49,822 nt of DNA from DATKPA01 sp051955985. Lineage in GTDB: Bacteria; Planctomycetota; Phycisphaerae; WQYP01. The stretch covers positions 1 through 49,822 of the forward strand of contig JBQCGD010000150.1 in NCBI GenBank assembly GCA_051955985.1. The letters are read 5' to 3'. This document shows, in pieces, positions 35,104-44,900 of this stretch (positions within the stretch are counted from its first letter, which is position 1; every line of letters begins with the position of its first letter). The position numbers and the translations under genes were made by a program. A model generated the notes under the pieces. That model was given only the letters and a program-made list of their open reading frames with translations. It was not told where the DNA came from and searched no databases.

Positions 35104-35508
35104 ATGAAGCCCCTCCTCCTCCTCTCCGTCTCCCCCGCCTCCGGCCTCCCCCTCTACCGCCAGCTTTTCGACCAGTTCCTCACCCTCATCGCCACCGGAA
35201 AACTCCCCCCCGGCGAATTCCTCCCCTCCGTCCGCCAGGTCGCACAGGAACTCCAGGTCAACCCCATGACTGTCTCCAAAACCTACTCCCTCCTCGAACG
35301 CGCCGGCGCCGTCGAACTCGTCCGCGGACAGGGCATGCGCGTCCTCCCCCCGCCCTCCTCCAACGGCAAACTCAAACAACGCCAGCAAGCCATCCTCCCC
35401 CTCCTCCAACAAGTCGCTGCCACTGCCTACCAACTCGCGCTTTCCCGCGAGCAGGTTCTCGATCTCCTCAACCCCCTGCTGGAGGAACGCCACCATGACC
35501 GCCATTGA
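35104..35508 (+). CDS. GntR-family regulator, YtrA subfamily
   Basis: This 134-residue protein is made of an N-terminal winged helix-turn-helix (PLYRQLFDQFLTLIATGKLP, PSVRQVAQELQVNPMTVSKT, ELVRGQGMRVLP) and a short helical tail of about 50 residues. This is the small size of the YtrA subfamily, which lacks the large ligand-binding domain of other GntR proteins. YtrA-type repressors usually control the ABC transporter encoded next to them, as here: the stop overlaps the ATPase gene by 14 bases. ATG 35104 is preceded directly by the operator-like dyad and has no ribosome-binding site. Confidence 0.93.
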   Translation: MKPLLLLSVSPASGLPLYRQLFDQFLTLIATGKLPPGEFLPSVRQVAQELQVNPMTVSKTYSLLERAGAVELVRGQGMRVLPPPSSNGKLKQRQQAILPLLQQVAATAYQLALSREQVLDLLNPLLEERHHDRH

Positions 35509-36397
35509 CACACCGCCTCCCGCCATCACCTGCGACGGCCTCACCAAGGCCTACGCCCGCCACACCGTCCTCAACGCCCTCCACCTCGCCATCCCCGCCG
35601 GCTCCGTCACCGGCCTCCTCGGCAAAAATGGCGCCGGCAAAACCACCCTCCTCAAGTGCCTCCTCGGCCTCATCCGCCCCGACTCCGGCTCCCTCCGCCT
35701 CCTCAATGAAAACCCCGCCTCCCTCTCCGCCGACGCCAAATCCCGCCTCGGCTACGTCCCCCAGACCCCCTCCCTTTACCACTGGATGCGCATCCGCCAG
35801 CTCCTCGACTACACCGCCGCCTTCTACCCCCGCTGGAACGCAGACCTCGTCGATGCCCTCATGAAACGCTTCGAACTCAAGCCCGATGCCAAGGTCGGCA
35901 CCCTTTCCGTCGGCACCGCCCAGAAACTCGCCATCATCCTCGCCCTCGCCCACGAACCCGAACTCCTCCTCCTCGACGAACCCGCCGCCAGCCTCGACCC
36001 CATCGCCCGCCGCGAATTCCTCTCCGCCATCCTCGACATCGCCGTCGACGGCCGACGCACCGTCCTCTTCTCCACCCACATCACCTCCGACCTCGAACGC
36101 GTCGCCGATTCCGTCGCCATCCTCAAAAACGGCCGCATCCTTTACCACGATGCCCTCGACTATCTCAAAGACTCCATCAAACGCCTCCACGTCTCCGCTC
36201 CAAATCCTCTCCCCGCCTCCCTCCCCATCCCCGGCCGCCTCGACAATCGCCCCCTCGGTGGGGGGGGCGAAGCCTGCCTCACCATCCGCGGCAACGTCCC
36301 CCAAACCATCGCCCAGCTCGAACGCGACTTCAACGCCACCGTCCGCGTCGAAGACCTCAACCTCGAAGACATCCTCCTGGAGATGGACCATGCCTGA
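35495..36397 (+). CDS. ABC transporter ATP-binding protein (YtrB-like)
   Basis: A 300-residue ATPase. Walker A is GKNGAGKT at 43-50, the Q-loop Gln90, Walker B LLLLDEP at 157-163 and the switch His195. The signature reads LSVGTAQK in place of LSGGQ, a variation common in this export group. The C-terminal about 75 residues are a family-specific tail that contains a glycine run (GGGG at 255-258) encoded by the only G8 tract in this C-rich gene. It has GGAGG upstream within the regulator gene. The permease follows with an 8-base overlap. The substrate is unknown; YtrABC-like systems act in cell-envelope stress. Confidence 0.92.
   Translation: MTAIDTPPPAITCDGLTKAYARHTVLNALHLAIPAGSVTGLLGKNGAGKTTLLKCLLGLIRPDSGSLRLLNENPASLSADAKSRLGYVPQTPSLYHWMRIRQLLDYTAAFYPRWNADLVDALMKRFELKPDAKVGTLSVGTAQKLAIILALAHEPELLLLDEPAASLDPIARREFLSAILDIAVDGRRTVLFSTHITSDLERVADSVAILKNGRILYHDALDYLKDSIKRLHVSAPNPLPASLPIPGRLDNRPLGGGGEACLTIRGNVPQTIAQLERDFNATVRVEDLNLEDILLEMDHA
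36257..36267 (+). repeat. GGT+G8 tract in the ABC ATPase gene
   Basis: GGT followed by eight G residues, in otherwise C-rich sequence. The same 11 bases occur in two other genes on this arm (41385 and 48946). A tract of eight identical bases is prone to slippage, and a one-base change would break the reading frame 46 codons before the stop. Confidence 0.7.
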
Positions 36398-37841
36398 CCT
36401 AGCCCTCCCCGCACAACCCCGCCGCCCCAGAAATTCGCGCTACCTCGAGGTCCTCAAAACCTACAACCGCCTCCTCCGCCTCTTCCCCATGGTCGCGCTC
36501 TACATGGCAGTACATCTTTACCTCGTCTTCCACAGCCACGGCGCCGCGCAATTCGCCGCTGCCACTTTCGCCGCCTTTATCAACGCCATTTTCGCTTCCG
36601 GGCCAATCTCCTACCTCCGCCGGCAATTCGATGCCCCGCGCGCCGCCCTCACCCCCGGCTTCCGCACCCCGCACATCGTGGTCGCCATCGCTGTCCTCAT
36701 CGGAATCAGCGCCATCGCTCCCCTCATCATCTCCCTCGGCGTAGGCCTCCCCTTCACCCCGTTCTTCGCCTGCACCCTCCTCTTCACCGCCGGCTTCGCC
36801 TGGCTGAACTACGAACCCATCGGCACGTCGGTGGTGTTCTTTGCATTCGCCATCATGCTCGGCACCTCGAATTCAATCACCATGAGCATCGCACAACTGA
36901 CCGCCCGATTCTCCCTCCTCGCCACGGTCCTCGCCCTCGCCCTGCTCGCCCCCCTCATCGCCATCTACTCCCGCCTGAATGGCGAAAACGCCTCTCTCCC
37001 CGGCACCACCCAGCTCACGTCTGTCCGCCTCCGCCGAGGCAACCACGACATCTACATCAACTTCCCCTTCGGCCCCCTCACCCGCGCCTTCGCAACGTTC
37101 CTCACCTTCCTGCAAACCCGCCTCGCAAAATTCTTCGAACGCCCCCACACTCCCGCACCCCCCTTAATGCACGCCTCCTTCCTCGCCCGCGTCCAACACC
37201 GCCGTCGCACCACCTTCCCCATCATCTCCCCCGCCCTCGTCGCGCTCCTCATCGCCGTCGCCACTGCAATCCTGGCCCTCGTTATAATCCTGAGCGGCGG
37301 CGCGACCAAGCCCGCCGATGCCGCCTTCCTCCCCTTCCTTTTCTTCCTCCTCCCCGCCTTCCTCTGGATCGCATTGATCGGCGGCTCCATCTCCTGGCAC
37401 CGCCTTTATCTCCCAACCGAATACCTCTTCCCCGCCTCGCGCACCCGCTTCATCCGCGAACTCGGCCTCGCTTTCGCCCTCGACTCCCTCTCCTTCTGGA
37501 CCATCTCCTCCGCAACCGCATTCCTCGCCATCTTCCTCCTTCCGCACCTCCCCACAATCCAACTCGCCACCTCCATCGAATGTTGTCTGCTCAACGCCGC
37601 CGCCTTCCTCTTTTCCGTCGGCCTCTTCTCCTGGACGACCGTCTTCCGCGGCCGCGGCCCCCATGCCGTCGGCGCCCTCGTCACATTCGCCCTCTACTAC
37701 CTTTCCATCGCAACCGTGGCCGACCCCACCTTCTCCATACCCTGGCTCTCCTTCCCCACCGCCCTCGCCTCCCTCACCTTCGCCGGCCTCCTCCTCACCG
37801 CGCATGCCTACCACCGCTGGCTCCGCACCGACCTTGCCTGA
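36390..37841 (+). CDS. ABC transporter permease partner (about twelve membrane helices)
   Basis: A 483-residue integral membrane protein that starts inside the ATPase gene (ATG 36390, with GGAG upstream). Hydrophobic segments occur at about residues 28-48, 50-70, 92-165 (three) and 170-195, and six more follow after a central soluble loop of about 70 residues (LRRGNHDIYINFPFGPLT). The arrangement suggests two homologous six-helix halves in one chain. It would form the membrane part for the ATPase at 35495. I do not recognise the substrate class. Confidence 0.82.
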   Translation: MPDLALPAQPRRPRNSRYLEVLKTYNRLLRLFPMVALYMAVHLYLVFHSHGAAQFAAATFAAFINAIFASGPISYLRRQFDAPRAALTPGFRTPHIVVAIAVLIGISAIAPLIISLGVGLPFTPFFACTLLFTAGFAWLNYEPIGTSVVFFAFAIMLGTSNSITMSIAQLTARFSLLATVLALALLAPLIAIYSRLNGENASLPGTTQLTSVRLRRGNHDIYINFPFGPLTRAFATFLTFLQTRLAKFFERPHTPAPPLMHASFLARVQHRRRTTFPIISPALVALLIAVATAILALVIILSGGATKPADAAFLPFLFFLLPAFLWIALIGGSISWHRLYLPTEYLFPASRTRFIRELGLAFALDSLSFWTISSATAFLAIFLLPHLPTIQLATSIECCLLNAAAFLFSVGLFSWTTVFRGRGPHAVGALVTFALYYLSIATVADPTFSIPWLSFPTALASLTFAGLLLTAHAYHRWLRTDLA

Positions 37842-37864
37842 TCAACCCACGCCTGCTCCCCCCC

Positions 37865-39673
37865 TCACCGCACATACACCTGCATCCGCTGCCCCACCAG
37901 CGTCCCATCCGAAACAATCAACGTGTAATATCCCGGCTTCAACCCCAGATTCGGCCCCGCCGTCCCGCCCGACGACGTCAGCGTAATCGTCGCCGTCCCA
38001 TTCACGCTCGTCGCCGTCCCGTTCGCCGCCTGCGTGATCTTCCCCGGTGTCGTCGTCGTCTGCAGCGTCGTGTTCAACACCGCCGTCACCGCCGAATCGC
38101 TCGACGGAAACGCCGCCGCATTCGTCGGCGTCAGCGTCGCCCCGCTCGTCGTGTCGTTGATCACCAGCGTATTGCTGAATTGCCCGGTCGTCACGCCCAC
38201 CAGGAAATTCCCGCTCGCGTCCGTCCCCAGGAAAGTCCCCGTCGCCGTCACCGTCCCGTTGCTCGTCTGGCTCAACTTGTCATTCACCGACAGCGTCCCG
38301 TTCGCCGTCCAACCCTTCGTCGTGCTCGCCGTCAGCGTCAACTGCGAAGGCGCCGTCACCACGTTCCCGAACGAATCCACAATATCCACCACGATCGGCC
38401 CCAGCGATCCCGTCGGCCGCTTCGTCGCCGTGTCCGGCGGAAATGTCGAAACGATCTTCAACCGCGCCGGCACGCCCGCATTAATTGTGAGCGCACCCGT
38501 CGCCAGGCTCGACTGCTTCCCGCTCACCGCCTTCAGCGAATACACCCCCGCCCGCGTCAACGCCACGTTCCGGAACGTCGCCACCCCGTTCAACGCCGTC
38601 ACCGTCGCCAGCGTCGATCCCGCCCCGCTCCCCGCCGCGATCGCCAATGACACCTTCGAATGATTCCCCCGCACCACCGTCATCCCATCCGCCCCCACAA
38701 ACGTCGCCACCACGTTCACTTTCGATCCCGCCGTCCCGTTCGCAAAATTCACCAGCGTCGGCAACTCTGAAATCGTAATCCCCGACACCGACGTCGCATT
38801 CGATGCACTCGCCGAAAGCACCGCACTCGAATTCGTGTCCGTAATAGTCCCCGGGCTCGTGAACCGCCCGCTCGCCACGCCGATCGTGTAATTCCCGTTC
38901 AGCGTCCCCAGCCACACCCCCGTCCCGCTCACCGTCCCATTGCTGCTCGTCTGCTGCACCGTGTCCCCTACGGTGAACGTCCCATGGCTGAACGTCCACG
39001 ACGACGGCGGCAAAATCGTCAGGTTCGCCGCGCTCGTGCTCACGCTCGCCGGCGCCAGAAACATTGGCGTCATCGTCCCGCCCGTCGCCGTATCCGTAAT
39101 CACATGCGACGTATCAAACGTCCCATTCCCGTTCATCTCGATCGTCAAATTCCCCCCCGCGTTCCCCAAATAAATCCCCGTCACCGTCACATTCCCCTGG
39201 ACCTGCCGCACCGGATCCCCCACCGTCAGCGTCCCCGCGCTCTGCCACCCGCCCGCCGTCGGCTGCGTCGTGATCACCAGCCCCGCCACCCCGACCGCCA
39301 ATGGCGAACGCGTCGTCACGTTCTCCACCGTGTCCGTCACCCGCAACCGATACGCCCCCGGCCCCGTCAACGACAACCCGCTGAACGTCCCCACCCCATT
39401 GTGCAACGCCACCTTCTTCGTCCCATTCACCATCCCGCCCGTCGGCCCCGCAAACGTCAACGTCACCATGTCCTTGTCCGACGTTACCGTGTTCCCGTTC
39501 GAATCCACCACCGCCACCGTAAACCCGAACTTGCTCCCCGCCGACTGATTCCCCGGCCGCGACTTGAACACAATATGATCCGCCACCCCCGCCACGTGCG
39601 CCGTCGACAGGAGCACCCGCGATTCCAACCCCTCGATCAACATGCCCCGCTGCCGTTCCCGCCGTGACTTCAT
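37865..39673 (-). CDS. Secreted LEPR-XLL-type protein with Ig-like and repeated beta modules
   Basis: A 602-residue protein. Residues 11-24 (MLIEGLESRVLLST) match the LEPR-XLL motif found near the N-terminus of many planctomycete surface proteins. Three 60-residue modules share a pattern starting W...GT(L/F)xVxDxVxQ, then G(T)xxLGxxxGNxxI and ending xITDT: about 143-200, 226-285 and 455-512. Between them are Ig-like stretches such as FTVAVVDSNGNTVTSDKDM and IVVDIVDSFGNVVTAPSQL. It ends YTLIVSDGTLVGQRMQVYVR, without a sorting tail. Start at 39673 follows CGGAG. Probably extracellular or cell-surface. Function unknown. Confidence 0.8.
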   Translation of the reverse strand: MKSRRERQRGMLIEGLESRVLLSTAHVAGVADHIVFKSRPGNQSAGSKFGFTVAVVDSNGNTVTSDKDMVTLTFAGPTGGMVNGTKKVALHNGVGTFSGLSLTGPGAYRLRVTDTVENVTTRSPLAVGVAGLVITTQPTAGGWQSAGTLTVGDPVRQVQGNVTVTGIYLGNAGGNLTIEMNGNGTFDTSHVITDTATGGTMTPMFLAPASVSTSAANLTILPPSSWTFSHGTFTVGDTVQQTSSNGTVSGTGVWLGTLNGNYTIGVASGRFTSPGTITDTNSSAVLSASASNATSVSGITISELPTLVNFANGTAGSKVNVVATFVGADGMTVVRGNHSKVSLAIAAGSGAGSTLATVTALNGVATFRNVALTRAGVYSLKAVSGKQSSLATGALTINAGVPARLKIVSTFPPDTATKRPTGSLGPIVVDIVDSFGNVVTAPSQLTLTASTTKGWTANGTLSVNDKLSQTSNGTVTATGTFLGTDASGNFLVGVTTGQFSNTLVINDTTSGATLTPTNAAAFPSSDSAVTAVLNTTLQTTTTPGKITQAANGTATSVNGTATITLTSSGGTAGPNLGLKPGYYTLIVSDGTLVGQRMQVYVR

Positions 39674-39879
39674 GAATCTGCTCCGTTGATTTCCACAAAA
39701 GCGCGCACATCCTACCGCCACGCCGGCAATCGAGCGCTACCCCCTTAGTTGCCTCCACCCCCGAAAAACTTCCCAAACCCCCGCCACCTTTTCCCAAAAA
39801 CGGATTATCCTGCAAGAAACGCCCTCGGCCGCCGTCCCTTGCTGCAACAGCCGACACTTTCCCAAACACAGGAACCCCC

Positions 39880-41796
39880 ATGCGCCGCATCCTCTATATG
39901 TTCCTCCTCCTCACCCTCGCCGCCCCCCTCGCCCGCGCCGCCACCCCCTCTCACGAAGCCCGCATCGCCTCCCTCCGCACCGACCTCGAATCCGCCCTCA
40001 CCTCCTTCCAGCAAAACCTCGCCAAGCCCGACTTCCACCCCGAACCCCGCGCCCTCACCTACACCGCCCACTGCCTCCTCGCCCTCGGCCACCCCGCCGC
40101 CGAAGCCGAACCCCTCCTCCAGAAAGCCTTCGACTCCCAGAACATGGACCCCCTTTCCCCCAACTTCGGCACCTTCCCCTGGCAGCTCGACAACCCCGCC
40201 ATCAAAGACCCCAACGCCGTCGAATTCACCGCCAAGCCCCTCGCCCCCATCTTCCTCCTCTACGGCGATAAACTCTCCGACCAATTCAAACACGACGCCA
40301 CCCGCCACCTCCAGGCCGCCGCACAGGCCATCCTCCACCACAAAGTCCCCCTCGACTACACCAACATCTTCCTCATGAAGTGCGCCAACCTCTACTCCCT
40401 CGGCCTCATCCTCAACGACCGCTCCCTCCAACTCTCCGGCATCAAAGGCTTCCGCGAATGGTTCGCCTTCACCCGCGCCCACGGCCTCACCGAATACAAC
40501 AGCCCCACCTACGCCAACACCCAACTCGCCTGCCTCCTCCAAACCGAACGCCTCCCCACGCCCCCCGCCTCCCCAACCCTCAAAAAAGAACTCGACGCCG
40601 CCCTCGACTTCCTCTGGACCGACCTCGCCGCCAACACCTTCCTCAATAAAAACACGCTCGGCGGCGCCCAACTCGCCGGCCCCTTCTCCCGCACCTACGA
40701 CTTCCTCTCCGGCTCAGGCCCCTTCGACCGCTTCCTCTACGCCGAATCCCTCCGCGACACCCCACCCACAAAATCCCTCCTCGTCGACTCCGCCGAACCC
40801 CTCCTCAACGAACTCGAACACGGCTACCGCCCCGACCAATCCATCCTCCAGATCCCCCACCTCCCCGAACGCACCCTCCACGAATCCTTCGGCGATCAAC
40901 CTGGCCAGGACCGCACCACCTACCTCACCCCCAACTTCGCCATCGGCTCCGCCTCCGCCTCCCGCGGCCAGCAAGACCGCCAACTCTCCATCTCCCTCGC
41001 CGAACTCACCCCCGGCAAAACCCTCTGCGACATCTCCGCACTCGCCGAAACCCTCGACAACCCCTACGGCAACAAAAAACTCCCCGACCGCACCGGCCAC
41101 CAAAAACCCACCCCCCTCAAACCCGCCGCCGCCATCACCCAGGACAACGCCACCCTCCTCGCCCTCCTCGATCTCGCCCCCTCCCAAAACGCCGACCTCC
41201 TCAAACCCCCGCCCGCCACCCTCTCCACCGACATCCTCTTCCCCGCCAACGCCGACTCAATCTTCCTCGACGGCAAACCCCTCACCCACGCCCCCAACCA
41301 AACCCTCCCCATCACAAACAACTCCTGGCTCATCCTCCGCGAAGGCAAAGCCGCCGCCGCCCTCCGCATCTTCCAGGCAGATGCGGTGGGGGGGGTAGGG
41401 GGGCCAGACAATTCCAACACCCCGCAGTTCTTCATCAAATACGACAACCCCGCGTCCCACACCGCCCGTCTCGTCGCCTACCACTGCACCAACAACACCG
41501 CCCCCATCCCCAACACCCCCATCCGCGCCGGCCTCCTCCTCCTCGCCCACGACTGCCCCACCCCCGACTTCCCCCTCAGTTGGAACACCGAACTCCACGC
41601 CGCCACCCTCTCCCACTCCACCACCAACAACCGCTGGTCCGCCACCTTCACCGACCACGCCCGCCAACTCACCGCCACCCTCAACCTCACCACCCACCAC
41701 CCCGAACGCCGCACCATCAACAACATCGACTACCACCCCGCCATCTTCACCCTCAACAACGAAGACAAAACAACCCTCCTTCCCACAACCCCCTGA
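39880..41796 (+). CDS. Secreted protein, possible alpha/alpha-toroid fold, unknown
   Basis: A 638-residue protein with a signal peptide (MRRILYMFLLLTLAAPLARAA). An all-helical part of about 270 residues includes RALTYTAHCLLALGHPAAEA and HGLTEYNSPTYANTQLACLL; a beta-rich second half follows. The helical half with EYNSPTY resembles toroidal lyase or hydrolase-like proteins, but no catalytic set can be named and the sequence beyond this is unfamiliar. A GGT+G8 and TAGGGGGG tract at 41385-41403 encodes VGGVGG at residues about 503-507. Its upstream gap of 206 bases is shared with the divergent LEPR-XLL gene. Confidence 0.7.
   Translation: MRRILYMFLLLTLAAPLARAATPSHEARIASLRTDLESALTSFQQNLAKPDFHPEPRALTYTAHCLLALGHPAAEAEPLLQKAFDSQNMDPLSPNFGTFPWQLDNPAIKDPNAVEFTAKPLAPIFLLYGDKLSDQFKHDATRHLQAAAQAILHHKVPLDYTNIFLMKCANLYSLGLILNDRSLQLSGIKGFREWFAFTRAHGLTEYNSPTYANTQLACLLQTERLPTPPASPTLKKELDAALDFLWTDLAANTFLNKNTLGGAQLAGPFSRTYDFLSGSGPFDRFLYAESLRDTPPTKSLLVDSAEPLLNELEHGYRPDQSILQIPHLPERTLHESFGDQPGQDRTTYLTPNFAIGSASASRGQQDRQLSISLAELTPGKTLCDISALAETLDNPYGNKKLPDRTGHQKPTPLKPAAAITQDNATLLALLDLAPSQNADLLKPPPATLSTDILFPANADSIFLDGKPLTHAPNQTLPITNNSWLILREGKAAAALRIFQADAVGGVGGPDNSNTPQFFIKYDNPASHTARLVAYHCTNNTAPIPNTPIRAGLLLLAHDCPTPDFPLSWNTELHAATLSHSTTNNRWSATFTDHARQLTATLNLTTHHPERRTINNIDYHPAIFTLNNEDKTTLLPTTP
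41385..41403 (+). repeat. GGT+G8 and G6 tract in the secreted-protein gene
   Basis: GGT, eight G residues, TA and six G residues lie within an extremely C-rich coding sequence. This is the second of three identical GGT+G8 cores on the right arm. It could form a G-quadruplex on the plus strand, and loss or gain of one G would frameshift the last 130 codons. Confidence 0.7.
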
Positions 41797-41812
41797 AGTC
41801 GACGTTTTTCTG

Positions 41813-41841
41813 TTAACAAAACCTTGCCTCGCCCGGATAAT
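41813..41841 (+). promoter_or_regulatory. Sigma70-type promoter of the 1193-residue surface protein
   Basis: TTAACA (41813-41818) and GATAAT (41836-41841) are exactly 17 bases apart, each a five-of-six match to consensus. Transcription would start near 41848 and give a leader of about 54 bases, with GGGAGAA before the ATG at 41902. This is the best promoter in the window. Confidence 0.62.
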
Positions 41842-41901
41842 GAAGCTCGATCATTTCTCGCGCTTCGCTGACTTGGACCCGCATTCGCACCGGGAGAATT
41901 C

Positions 41902-44900
41902 ATGAAGGCTCACTATAAGTTTCAACTCTGCGCTTTTGCATCACTTCTTCTCGCCGCTTCCGTCGCCCAGGCCACCGATTATCAATGGGCCGGCAACTCG
42001 GGAAACGCCTCCAACCCCTTGAACTGGAATCTGAACAGCGCGCCTGTAGGCCTCAATACCGATCGCCTCTTCTTCCCCGGTGCTTTTCCCTACACCGTCA
42101 ATTTCGACGCTGCGCACGACCCCTGGATCTTCAACTCCCTCGCCTTCTTCAATTCCTCCACTGTCACCGTCTCCTCCTCCAACACCTTCGGCATCACCTT
42201 CGACGGCTCCAACCCCTCGATCCTTCAAAACACAACCGCCCCCACGCTCCTCAACGCCCCCATTACCCTTCTGGCAAAAACCGCATTCTCCGGCCTCGCT
42301 CCCTCCTCCCCATCGGCCATTACCACCAATGCCCTTACCATCACCTCTTACATCTCCGGCCCCGGCGCCCTCCTCAAATCCCCAACCTCTCCCGTCCTCA
42401 TCTACCAGACTTCACAGAGCCCCACCTTCTCCGGTGGAACCGTGATCTCTGGCTTCGACCCCGGCCAATCCGCCGCCAACCAATCCACCCCCGTCCCCGT
42501 CGTCTGGAATTTTTCCGCTTCCAACATCTCCACCCCGACCTCCATTTCCTTCGGCACAGGGCTAATCACCCTCGACCGCGGCGAGTTCTTCCTGACCGGA
42601 TCCACCCAGTCCATCCCCGCCAACCAGACCCTCTCGTTTACCAACAACATCTCCATCACTCCCAACGGCGGCCGCCTCACCGCTTCTTTCTTCACCGACA
42701 TTTCCAATTTCAATACCACACTCCCCTCCATCAACATGACCGGCAACATCGCGCTCGCCGGTACGCTCACCGTCGGAACCTCCACTGGCGAGGGCGTTAT
42801 AAATCCCGGCCCGAGCCGTTACAGCCCGGTCACCTACACCGGCACCGTTACCCTTGATCAGTCCCAAGCCCACAATCCCGCAAATTCCCCCATCGGCTTC
42901 ACCACAGACGCCAATTCTGGCGCCGGCACCACCATCGCCGGTAACATCGTCGACGACCCCGCCCACTTCGCAAACAACCCCCTCTCCCTAATCCCCTCCG
43001 GCGGTCAGCTCACCATCGCCGGAACCAACAACACCTACGCCCACGGCACCATCATCGGTACCTCCTCCCTTGCTCTCCCACCCTCCGTCCTCAATGGTAA
43101 TCCGTACGTCAGCTTCGGCACCGTCAACGTCGCTCCCAACTCACGTCTCGGCACCGGAAACATCACCCTCCTCTCCGGCTATCTCCACCTCACATCTCCC
43201 TCCAACATCGCCCCCAGCGCCGCCATCTCCGGCGCCGGCACCCTCTCCATCGACTTTGATGTTGACCCCGCCACCCTCCTTGCCCCCAACTTTGCCGGCC
43301 TTGTGTCCTTCAACACTACCACCGTCTCTACGCCCCTCGATCTTTCCACCATCGGCCCTGCCGCCCCCACGCCCCCGCGCATCGGTACCTACTCCAACGC
43401 AACCTACACCGCAACCACCCTCCATCCATCCCTCGACCATGTCTACCGTCTCGGTCTCTTCGGAGGCAATTTCAACATTGCCAACAGCGTTCTTGTCGAT
43501 GCCAACGCAACCCCCTCCAGCGCGGATTTGGAAAATGTCACCCTCCTCGCACCCAATTCCTATTCTGGCGGCACTCTCGTCGAAGGAGCCACCATCGCCG
43601 CCGCCCCCGGTTCCCTTGGCCTCGGCAATATCACCGTTTCACCCGGCCGCGGATCCCTCACTCTCGCCGCGCCCAACGCCTATTCCCCCTCCGCCTCTCT
43701 CTCCGTCGCCGGCACGCTGATCCTTGCCTCCAACAACTCCATTCCCTCCACCGCCTCCTCGCCCGTCTTCATCCCCGGAAGTAAGTTGAATCTCGGTAAA
43801 TCCGGAACCACGTACGCCGCTACCGATTTCTACCCCGACCACCTCCCGCTCAATCTCAATTCCACCTCCGTCCAGCTCTACGCCAACCAACTCGAAACCA
43901 TAGGTTCTCTCTCCATCCGTGGCGCCAACTCCATCACATTCCCCGGCAACTCCACATCCGCCACCCTCACCGCCCCCTCCCTCCTCCGCGCCTCGGGCGG
44001 ACTCCTTTCCATCATCTACAACAATACCACCGCCCCATCCGCCGGCCTCCAACTCGCCACGCTCCCGCCCATGACCAACAACATGCTCCCCCCATACATC
44101 CTCTACACCAACAACTGGACCCACTACACCAGCGACTTTGTCACTTGGGCCGCCAACAACACCCTCGCTCCCGTTGCCTACGTCCCGATGCCCACCGATG
44201 GCGGCCACGGCACCGAGATCGTCGCGACGACCGCCAATGTCACCATCGCATCCAACACGACCATCTACGCACTTAAGGCTGGTACCAATCTCTTCGCCGC
44301 CAACCCCGATCTCGTTCTCACCATACTCAGTGGCGGACTCACCGACACAACTCAATACAGCTACACCGGGTCTACCACCATCGACCCGAACCTCTCCTTC
44401 GGCTCCGCCGAAGCCATCATCCGCGCTGGCAACATCACCTTCACTGGTGCCGTTACCTGTAGCAACGGCCTGACCCTCTCTGGCGGTTACGTTCATTTCG
44501 CCAGCCCCTTTAACCAGATCCGCGGCCCGATCAATATCCACGGCAATGTCGTCTTCTTCACCTCCATCGGCGACCCCTCCGATGCCTCCCCCTTCTACTT
44601 CGACTCCTCCTCTCCATATCTGTCTATCCAAGCCCCCATCACCACCGCACGCCCCCTCACTTTCGCCGCTGACGGCTGGATCGATGCCTCCAATGGTTCC
44701 CTCACCGCCCGCGGCCCGATCTCCTCCACCGATTACCTGCAATTGGTCGGCAATATCGCGTGCGCAAACGTATCCGTCCTCCCCGGCAGCAACGGCACCG
44801 CCATTCTTTACGTCGCCGGCGATGTCACCACCTCCTCCATTCAATCCGGCCAACTGAAACTCAATTCCAGACAAGTCGGCGTCTCTCCCACTCTCACGCT

